Positions 5,171 to 5,190 of a DNA stretch of 5,190 nucleotides are shown here, in pieces. The stretch comes from Bacillota bacterium (lineage in GTDB: Bacteria; Bacillota; Clostridia; Christensenellales; UBA1242). Position 1 is the stretch's first letter. Each line of letters opens with the position of its first letter. The translations under genes were made by a program, and so were the position numbers. Under the pieces are notes generated by a model. That model saw only the letters and a list, made by a program, of their open reading frames with translations. It had not been told where the DNA came from and did not search any database. The stretch covers positions 1 to 5,190 of the forward strand of contig WQZR01000066.1 in NCBI GenBank assembly GCA_009780625.1. Reading direction: 5' to 3'.

Positions 5171-5190
5171 GAGCAAAACTTTGGGCATTA
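5169..5190 (+). CDS. Probable first codons of the next operon gene (subunit C expected), cut by the window edge
   Basis: AGGAG (5169-5173) overlaps the subunit E stop codon. Seven bases later comes TTG (5181-5183), which would start a protein Met-Gly-Ile. No ATG occurs before the window ends, so either TTG is used or the true ATG is just outside. In Firmicutes V-type ATPase operons, subunit C usually follows E; that identity is inferred from gene order alone, since only about three codons are visible. Confidence 0.4.

Overview
The window comes from an AT-rich, low-GC bacterium, most likely a Bacillota (Firmicutes, Clostridia-like) lineage. The evidence is a CCA-encoding bacterial tRNA, compact U-tract terminators, AGGAGG-type ribosome binding sites, and an archaeal/vacuolar-type (A/V-type) ATPase operon in the gene order typical of Firmicutes. 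The taxonomic guess is inference; no marker gene in the window fixes it. All genes lie on the + strand and I see no mobile element, CRISPR array or pseudogene.

The left part (1-1590) is a run of short, independent units. It begins with a tRNA-Val(UAC) that lacks its first four bases and ends in a strong terminator. An orphan HicB-like protein follows, with its own terminator. Next is a four-helix membrane protein of unknown function, again with a terminator, and then a TM1586-type nitroreductase. Promoters are packed directly against the preceding terminators. For the HicB-like gene and the nitroreductase, the extended -10 element sits exactly six bases before the ATG and no Shine-Dalgarno sequence is present, so both are predicted to be leaderless mRNAs. 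The membrane protein gene between them has a normal short leader with a good ribosome binding site.

The right part (about 1618-5190) is the first half of a V-type ATPase operon: small peripheral-stalk subunit (H/G, NtpF-like), membrane subunit I (a), proteolipid K (c), stalk subunit E, and what is probably the first codons of subunit C at the right edge. H and E would form the peripheral stalk that anchors to the cytosolic half of I. The membrane half of I carries the essential arginine and works against the glutamate of the K ring to move H+ or Na+. The catalytic A and B and axle D and F genes are expected downstream, outside the window. The genes are nearly contiguous except for a roughly 90-base gap before K that holds two small hairpins, possibly a means of raising proteolipid output.

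The most useful observations are the paired leaderless promoters abutting terminators, the incomplete Na+-ligand set in subunit K (which leaves ion specificity open), the hairpins before K, and the divergent short H subunit. I do not see evidence for a wholly new system here.
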